From: Klebsormidium nitens
Lineage: Eukaryota; Streptophyta; Klebsormidiophyceae; Klebsormidiales; Klebsormidiaceae
Reading direction: 5' to 3'
Assembly (NCBI GenBank): GCA_000708835.1
Contig: DF237636.1
Location: 1 to 43,616 of the forward strand
DNA length: 43,616 nt
Position numbers and translations under genes: made by a program. Numbering within the stretch: the first letter of the stretch is position 1; the number at the start of each line of letters is the position of its first letter. Below the pieces are notes generated by a model. It searched no databases. It was given only the letters and a program-made list of their open reading frames with translations, and had not been told where the DNA came from. Below are positions 36,364 through 43,616 of this stretch, piece after piece.

Positions 36364-37424
36364 GCCTGCTACATGCAAACAGCACCTAAGCTGACTGCCA
36401 AACCTCAGAAGCCAACCTGCACTTCAAGTCTTTCGAAAGCTGCAATGATGGCCACGTTCAGCCTCGTCACGAGTAGCACGTCTGGTGCCAGCAAGAGACA
36501 CCCCAAAACAGGACCACCCCCTTAGAGGACCACCAGTTGGGATGCTTCGCTGTTGTGAGCTGAAGCTGTCTGCCCACTCATTGTCTCAACTGCCTGGAAT
36601 TTACCCCGCTAAGCAAAGTACCATTTTAATGTAGAACAAAGCTGCTGGTGAGCTGACTTGGAGCTGCACCGTATCAATGAGCAGCCAAAGGCACAGCTAA
36701 GCTGCTGTAGGTACTAGCTGCTGAGAAGTGCTGATGTCATCCTTGTCAACACCCCATCGAAACAACAGCTAGCAGCACTAGCCATCCCAGCTCTAGCTTG
36801 CTGTACCATCCAGGACCAGTCCTCCATTTTCAATGTGAGCGGAGGAAAAGGAATGGCATACCTAGCTGGAAACACGAAGCTCACGCGAGGGGACGAACGC
36901 TGGACGAACGTTGCATTGTGGACCCGTACGGTGACTGAGTCTGACTTCGAGTTGCCGGGGAGCTGCCATCTGGCAATTCCCGGCGATACCGAAGGGCCAC
37001 GTGAAACTCGTGTTGCTATCTCCAAAAACGCCACGTCGAAAACTTCTGATTTTCCGACACATTTGAAGCGTTCGATACAAATATAAGAATGTCGACGGTA
37101 ATAAGTTTCTCTGGGTCAATAAGTCAGAATTCTCCCACCCAGGCCAAATGCTTTGCACTACCACTACCTACGGTCTGTACCGTAGCCCTAACCTGCCTGC
37201 CCAGTAGAAGTAGACTGAAGAGGCTAGGGTTGAGCAGGTTGCTTCCAGGAACGGCGCTCAGAATAGAAGAGGAACATACTTAGGAGCACGCCCCTTCAGC
37301 ACTTCGCTCATTGTGACAAGAGAAATTGCTACTGAAGGAATTGCAGGGTTCAAGAAAGCGCACGCTGATTGACATTATTTGCTACGCTTTATTTGTCAAG
37401 CTGGGAGGGAACCACTGGTCAGGC
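36364..37424. promoter_or_regulatory. Divergent promoter region between the EDR2-like gene and CHMP1
   Basis: 1,061 bp between the start codons. No clear core promoter motif is visible. Near 37153-37165 the string gcactaccactac resembles the inner edge of the MITE at 16665, and ccctaacctgcc follows. This may be a decayed repeat relative. Confidence 0.45.
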
Positions 37425-39587
37425 ATGGGGAATCAGGAAAAGCTCTTGGATCAGGTATGTGAGAAACTCATCTTACTTCAATGCTGGGACAAGCATGGCA
37501 CAGCAAGCAGGTTTTTGCTACGTTCAAAACCCACCGCACTTGTCGCAATTGTTTGTCCCGCTGATTTTCCGTAAAGGTGCGTGAATATCCGTGAACGCTA
37601 GTGGTCACATCTTTGTCAGCAACTTTGTGCTCAAATCATGGCCTCATTGAGAACTCGAAACCCTAAAAAAGTACCGTCTTTGACTAATTGCATCGGTGGG
37701 GCATTGACTTTTGGGCCAATTTCGATTGCAATTCTTTTTGTTCGTTTGCAGATTTTCCAGCTGCGATATACTGCAAAGACGCTGGTGCGCCAGGCGAAAA
37801 AATGCGAGAAGGAGGAGAAGTCAGAGAAGCTGAAAGTAAAGAAAGCCATTGAGAAGGGGAATATGGATGGCGCCCGGATTTATGCTCAGAACGCCATTCG
37901 GAAAAAGAACGAGCAGTTGAATTACTTGCGGTTGGGGTCTAGGTTAGACGGGGTTGTGGCCCGGTTGGACACTCAGGCCAAGATGAACGTGATCAACAAG
38001 TCGATGGCCGGGATTGTCAAGTCGTTGGACAGGGCACTGGCCAGCAACAACATGGAGCAGATCTCGCAGACGATGGACACATTTGAGAAGCAGCTGATTG
38101 ACCTGGACGTGCAGTCCGCCACCGTGGAGGGGGTCATGCAGGTGAGGGATTCCCCGGGTCGCTGCAATGCTCCCTTGACAAACTCGCCTTACGCAGTGCA
38201 GGGCACCTTTGTCAAACGGGCATGCAGTATCAAGGCGCGTCCCATGCGCATGATGGCTGAGTTTGACACGGTGATTACAACTGTTCACCCGGTTGACTGA
38301 TGCCGGTGTAGCCCTTCTCTTCTCTTAAATTCCCTGCTTTTCCTGGGTCTAAGTTCACTCATTGCTTGAACCACATTGATGCCCCTCCACTTTCCTCATG
38401 AACCACCTTTGACATCTGACGCCTCGGGCCCCAATGCGTATGCTGCACCTAGAGGCTCACGGCAGGGCTGGAGAAGTTTTTTAATCGAGTCCAACTTACT
38501 TGTTGCAAGTTTCTAAAGTGAAGGAGATATGTGAGGTAGTCACGCCTTTCTGCTATGGAACTTTTCAAAGGAGGGAACTTCACATGGCATTCGGAGGTTT
38601 TCTTTTCTATCTGCTGAGCTGCTCTGTTCGTTGCTCAACGCCCGTTACTTTTTCTGAGGTGACTTTTGAAGATTTTGGTGCCAAAACTTCGTGGCTACTA
38701 TAAGTTCCGGCATCAACATTTTCGAACTTTTCAAAGAGTCTGTCAAGTATCCACCAAAGCCTCCGGGACCTTGATTGTTGATTTCTGGGTTTGCTTTGAG
38801 ACATCGAGGTCGCTGAAGCGGCAGGCTTGAACCCCCTGCTTCTTTAATGTAAGCTTCAACTCTGGGTTCGGAAGACAATAGATTGAATCGCAACTACTCA
38901 TGTCGAGCTGATGTTGACAGAAATTGCAAAATGAAGAGATGGACTCGCACCTGCCTCTTAGTTTGTTTGTTTGTTTGAAAGCCTGGCAATACCGGCAGGT
39001 TGATGGGAACGCGCTTGTCCGGAAGAAGCGTTGCTGACCCAAAAAGCTGTCTCGCGTGTTCTGCCCTCTCGTGTTGGCTGGCTTGAACAGGCTGTCCTTT
39101 CTTGCTGGCCTCGAGTAACAAATGAGCATACTCACCCGCTGCCTGCGTATGTCGCTGTCTAAAGCAAAACAACTATGGTTCGTTGCCCGAAAGCTCCAGT
39201 AGACGGGCAAGTCTTGTGCTTGTAATCTGGAGCGAGCTATTGCATGTTTTGAGACCAGCTGTTAACCACTTTCCCAGCATTTTTTAACGTGAAAGAGCAA
39301 AGACGGGTTGTACCAAGTGCCTACCGAACCCCGCTAGTTTTTTCCCTTCAAGTCACAAGGTTCTGTTAGTACTGACGTAAGGTTCATTCCAACAGGGCAC
39401 AACAATGATGTCAACACCAGAGGACGACGTCAACAACTTGATGCAACAAGTTGCGGATGACTATGGGCTGGAGGTTTCTGTGGGGCTCCCGCAAGCAGCC
39501 ACGGGGCAGGTGGCAGGTGTCAAACAGCAAGAAACAGAAGCAGACGATCTCAGTAAGAGATTGGCTGAACTGAAAAGCCGTGGGTAA
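37425..39587 (+). CDS. CHMP1: Charged multivesicular body protein 1 (CHMP1, ESCRT-III subunit), 3 exons
   Basis: ESCRT-III protein that helps remodel membranes at multivesicular bodies and recruits VPS4 and LIP5-type partners. Exons: 37425-37454 ([10 protein letters not shown]), 37752-38141 and 39396-39587, all joined in phase 0. These give 203 aa, the usual plant length. Exon 2 carries the basic helical core: [54 protein letters not shown]. Exon 3 has [19 protein letters not shown] and ends with the MIT-interacting motif [12 protein letters not shown]. The first exon is only 10 codons. Intron 2 is 1,254 bp, long for this locus, and contains a short GTTT microsatellite near 38960. Nothing suggests it is defective. 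Confidence 0.97.
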
Positions 39588-40449
39588 GACGTGGATTCGG
39601 CTCGTACATAGTTCTAGATTCGGATCCACGTATCTGGGCGGTAAGGCCTGTGTACGTCTAGGTTGTGACATTTAGCGAAGAGAATTTCATGTGGATCTTA
39701 AAACTTGACCGTCAATCTGTGGGGTCGAAAAGTCCTAAGACTTATGTACAATATGCAAAAATATCGAAAGCTCCAGAGTTAAAGGCAAAGAAGTTTGTTA
39801 AGAGGATATCGTCCTTATAAGATCATGAAGTTGGGTTGATTTGTGTCTGGCGCAGGCCCACGGAAAGCTCAGTTGACTGTTGGATCAAACTTAAGCTATC
39901 TCATGCCTCACTTGTGTTTTAAGATGACACGCGAATTCGGGCGATTCGACATGCAGCCTCGGATCAGATTAATACAATAAGATGGGCCAAATTTGGCCCA
40001 TCTTATATTTTGCTGAGTAGATACAGCGTTGCGTTACCTGGGATGCATGTGATGTACGCGGGGCGGAAAGATGCATATAATCGGTTCTTTTGACATGCAT
40101 GTGCGCGCATGTAAAGCTGACGAGCTGCCCCTGCCTCAGCCCCACGCTGAAGTCATGAACGTGTATCAGATCCATGCAATGCTATGCGCATGGCAAAGGC
40201 CATCCTCGTGCAGTCCACGTGCATCAGTGCAATTCAGGGGGCATTTAATTGATTGATTGAGGCCCGGCCTTACGTACAATCTAGAAGCAGACGTACCTAG
40301 CTGATTGGAGCATCTTGTATCTTGATATTATGTTGCAAACTTAGGACAACTGACTTTTACTTATCCCAGATTTTAGACTAGCGAACCCCTCGATGGAAAC
40401 CCGAATACTGACCACTTAAGCAGCTCTTATGTCCATCAGTTTGTCCTTG
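39588..40449. other. Intergenic region between convergent genes, with a perfect palindrome
   Basis: 862 bp between CHMP1 (+) and the kelch gene (-). No gene is visible. The one clear structure is the palindrome at 39977-40006. Confidence 0.6.
39977..40006. repeat. Perfect 30-bp palindrome without spacer
   Basis: The half-site ataagatgggccaaa is followed directly by its exact reverse complement. It contains TGGGCC/GGCCCA on both sides. It lies about 390 bp past the CHMP1 stop and about 440 bp past the kelch stop, between convergent genes. Confidence 0.9.
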
Positions 40450-42302
40450 CTAGAGCTGCACTAAAGCGGAACCCATGGTCGATCCAAGTGGACCCATGCC
40501 GCCCACTTCTTTGACTACCCAACCACTATTCACGGTCCAGCTCTCAATGTCGGCTACCCCATATGCAGCATATGCCGCCTCCAAATACCCACCTAATATG
40601 TACAAGTGCTCCCCGTCTGACTCAAGTGAACACAGCCGCCTCTTCCCCTCGATAGGCTGCGAGAAGCCTCTCATGTGCGCGATTGTGACCCAGCTGTTTT
40701 TGGCTGGACTATACTGCAAGATGCCCTGACTTTCTATATCTGCCACTGTGATGCTGCCTCGATGCACCGTGAGTGGCGGCATGTTGCCTGCAGTCGGCCA
40801 CGGCCACATCTCCTCGATCAGCGTCCACGAGTCCCTCGCGGGATCGTACACCTGGCATCACGAGCACACGTGGGATAATCGTTTGCATCATAACTAGGCT
40901 TCAACACTCATCAAACCGTTATCCTCTCAGACACTCAGCAGGTCTTGGAAGCACGCAGCTACCTGAAAGATGCACATGACCTTAAGACGCCAGCTTTTGT
41001 TGCCTTTATACCACAGCATTCAACAGGAAGGGCGGTTGTTTTTGTATGCCATCGAAGCTGACATGCGGCGTACCTGAGCGGCCCGGGCTGATCCCCCCAC
41101 GACCCACAATTTGCCCTCCACAAAGCGAGCTCGCCCCTGATCGCACGGCCTGAACATGTCGGCAATGGGCGCCCACCTGAGTAAACAGCCCAGAGACTCA
41201 ATGAGGAAACATCCACCCACCTCAACATAGTCATACCTCACCAAGGCAGTGATGTTCTTTACAAGACTTCATAATGATTTACCCAAGCCTTTTGACATGA
41301 AAGCCATATGAAAGCAGCTGCCGACCTCCTTGCAAGGAAGATGTCCCTGCCTCCTGCATCCAGCCACGAGAAGCTTCAGATTGAATTGCACCCACTCTAG
41401 CACAACTTCTCAAGAGCCAGATTAAAGAGTGTTTTGCGCCACCTGTCCTGCTGTGTATCGTACACCCAAGCGGTGGCCAGCCGCTCCCCCTGCTCCATGA
41501 TGCTGCCGCCCCTCCTGCCCCCCACCAGATACACGCGCCGCCCATCGCTGGCGCATGCGAAGTGGGTCCGCGGGGAGGGGACCCCCTTCTTCTCCTCCCA
41601 CCGGTTGAGAATTGGGCAGTAGAGCCACAGGAAGGAACTGAGCGCCGCCGGGAAGATGCTCCCGGTGAACGCATAGATGTTGTCGTCCTTCCAGCCCATG
41701 CAAACTAGCTTGCCCCCCGCTGTCGCAACCCCCGCCTCCGTCCAGCTGTATCGGGACCCCTGACCTGGCATGGGGGGCACCACACGCACAAGGCCCCGTT
41801 CCAGCTCCACAGCACGCCAGCTGTGTCCCCCCGTAAACGGACTGATTTGGGCAGGCTTCACAAAGACCCAGTTCTCTAATGTGCCGACTTTGCTGCGCAC
41901 GGGGGTGAGCAACTCAATCCGCTCCTGGGATCCAAAGAGCTTCCGCCATAAAGAGGACACCTGGCGTGCGGAGCGCCATTCACTGGTGGGCAGGCGGGCG
42001 AGGCACAGGAGGGCAACCTCGTCCAGTAGACCAGGGATAAGCCCCTCTGTGTCCTGGATCTCGCCAGTATTCTTATGCGGGGCTGTTATACTAGAACTGT
42101 GGGCAAAGCTGGTGCCAGCTGGCACTCGAGTATCCTGCACTTCTTCCGGGAAGGGGGCAAGCACGGTTGGAATCGAAAGGAGACTCGCGCCTCTAACTAG
42201 CTTTCTATGGGAGGAGCAGCCCCCTCCCGTCAGGAGCGTGGAGACGTCCGAGCCCATCTCAGCGCCAGGCAACAGAGAACCCATGATGACCACACTCGCC
42301 AT
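40450..42302 (-). CDS. F-box/kelch-repeat protein, 3 exons
   Basis: Probable substrate receptor of an SCF (SKP1-cullin-F-box) ubiquitin ligase. Exons, 5' to 3': 42302-41443, 41176-41074, 40851-40450. These join in phases 2 and 0 and give 454 aa. Residues 1 to about 86 look unstructured. The F-box is at about 88-128 (LIPGLLDEVALLCLARLP, SARQVSSLWRKL), close to the plant consensus. Kelch blades follow: GGKLVCMGWKDDNIYAF, RRVYLVGGRRGG with WVYDTQQDRWAPIADMF, GKLWVVGGSARAAQ with YDPARDSWTLIEEM, and YSPAKNSWVTIAHM with EHLYILGG. The blades show the GG, Y and W positions of the family. The target protein is unknown. Exon 1 runs on into a stop if unspliced, so the GTGGCG donor at 41442 matters. It rejoins the blade motif correctly. 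Confidence 0.9.
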
Positions 42303-43280
42303 GCCGGTTGTGCAATTTTGGGGGGGAGCAGCTTTGCTGGGTTGTCTACTGAGAGTGGATCCTGCAGAGAGACAGGATATGTGGCTGGGTGGAGTTGACG
42401 AGGCGCAACCCCAGTTTTGAGTGCCTCACCGAGTGTGATGGAACACTTGTATGTGTGATCTTGGTATCCATCATCCATCAACCGCCAGAGACCAAAATGA
42501 TATGCAGTTCTGTGTGGAATGTCTGAGAAAGCTGTCACCTATGCTTCTCCAGGTGCTGTTTTAAGTTCAGTAGAAATTTTTCTGGGGAAGCCCATACGTT
42601 TCAGGTTAAGCTGGAAGTTCGACAGTGATGTTCTTGCGCCCAAGATCTTGAAATGCTGAGACCAAGTCGAGCATCACTGTGGGCCAAAGCTGCTGTAACC
42701 AGGTCAAATGCGGTGGGCCAAAAACAGCCCATCAAAAGTCTAACAACCAACAACCAATCAGCTGTCCATTGTCACAGAAACCCCTCTTCTCACCTCCTTT
42801 CTGCAAACCTAAGATCGCTCCTCGCTGCAGCAACCAGCTCCACGGGTGTTCGCTTGAAGAACGCCCTGTGCGCTTTTAACTCAGCAAGCGTCCGCCCAAA
42901 AAGCAGGAGGGGACAGAATCACATTGCGCTAGGGCTACCTAATTCCAATGCTGCCCCGCCCCAGCCTGCCCAGGCAGGGGCAGACGAATTCAGCTGTGGC
43001 CAAAGGCTCAGGCCCCAGAGTGTGTGTAATGGCCACCAAGCAAGTGACCGGGTGGCTCCTGGTCCATGCAGATTCGGTCGGGCCCTCTGCTGCGCACTGC
43101 CCCTGCACCATTACGATTTCGCAACCGGTTTCCGATGGCCGAACATGCAGAATCACTCGGGACTCAATGACAAAAGGCAGGCACATTGGCCTGTAACAAG
43201 TAGTAGGCACGTCGTGTAAAATGCACCTCAGAACCTTTTCACACTGAAGACGTCCAGACATCTGCGACGTAGGTACGTAA
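42303..43280. other. Upstream flank of the F-box/kelch gene
   Basis: Expected to carry its promoter and 5' UTR. Open frames here lack family resemblance. No distinct regulatory motif was recognised. Confidence 0.5.
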
Positions 43281-43616
43281 GTTTGCTAGTCTTACGATAT
43301 GCGTCACTGATGATGTCACACAGGGTTAACCTCCTAACGCACACTAAAATCCTAAGGGTAAATATTGAGCAGTAACCCGGTTTTTGACAAATCCTAAGGC
43401 GTTCCGCCAGAGCGCACCCTTACCCACCCTAACCCCCCAGCTAACCCCACCAAGATCACAGGTTTGCCCTCATTGTACCGGAATTTGCCCCGAGCACTTC
43501 ACCGCACCCGGTGAAACCTGGCGGTACAAACCATACCGACAGGTACCGTACCCCACCACTGGTATCGCTGATGTCACCGATGACGTAGTTTAGAAGACTA
43601 GCAAAGTTGCACCACC
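43281..43616. repeat. Inverted-repeat element with C-rich interior, reaching the window edge
   Basis: A left arm from 43281 (tttgctagtctt, then eight bases, then cgtca) recurs inverted at the right edge (about 43575-43605; aagactagcaaa preceded by tgacg). The interior at 43413-43451 (cgcacccttacccaccctaa and following) aligns closely with the interior of the MITE at 16705-16745. The arms are imperfect and the outer end may lie beyond the window. It looks like a non-autonomous element that shares only its core with the first. Confidence 0.55.

Noticed and set aside
38142-39395. Gene inside the long CHMP1 intron
   Set aside because: The open frames there (for example 38743-39210, minus) show no domain and include a simple GTTT repeat.

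Overview
The window is nuclear DNA of a photosynthetic eukaryote, most likely a green alga or other member of the green lineage. Seven of its eight genes have recognisable products, the genes are split by many short GT-AG introns with GC-rich exons, and the protein set is plant-like: an aromatic-pathway EPSP synthase with a plastid transit peptide, a nuclear-encoded plastid-type IF-1, a PH-START-DUF1336 (EDR2-like) protein, an F-box/kelch protein and a plant-type CHMP1. I cannot name the species. I see no bacterial operon, phage or CRISPR array.

Layout. Bases 1 to about 3,600 hold the wreck of two Ty1/copia retrotransposons facing each other: reverse transcriptase/RNase H on the plus strand, and gag/protease/pre-integrase on the minus strand. 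A palindrome of about 190 bp lies between them. Two copies of an unusual primer-binding site match the anticodon region of initiator tRNA-Met. Bases 3,600-6,578 are decayed non-coding DNA. Then come eight genes: a disordered protein of unknown function (6,579-11,338, +); EPSP synthase (15,875-12,631, -); a GT4-type glycosyltransferase (16,322-20,015, +); translation initiation factor IF-1 (22,855-20,886, -); threonyl-tRNA synthetase (23,015-28,280, +); an EDR2-like lipid-binding protein (36,363-29,935, -); the ESCRT-III subunit CHMP1 (37,425-39,587, +); and an F-box/kelch protein (42,302-40,450, -). The strands alternate without exception, so genes meet in turn tail-to-tail and head-to-head. 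I worked out exon coordinates by hand from splice sites, reading phase and family similarity. In every gene the summed exon length is a multiple of three.

Functional links. Two neighbours serve translation: IF-1 and ThrRS are divergent, with only 159 bp between start codons. ThrRS has two in-frame AUGs that would give an organellar and a cytosolic form. EPSP synthase and IF-1, both plastid proteins, begin with clearly homologous targeting sequences about 7 kb apart on the same strand, which points to duplication or shuffling of a transit-peptide exon. A 187-bp MITE sits in intron 1 of the glycosyltransferase gene, and its 9-bp target duplication contains the splice acceptor. A C-rich CACCCTAAC-type motif recurs in that MITE, in the IF-1/ThrRS promoter and in an inverted-repeat element at the right edge.

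The most notable points are the shared transit-peptide module, the splice-neutral MITE and the half-tRNA-type primer sites. I found no convincing novel multi-gene system.
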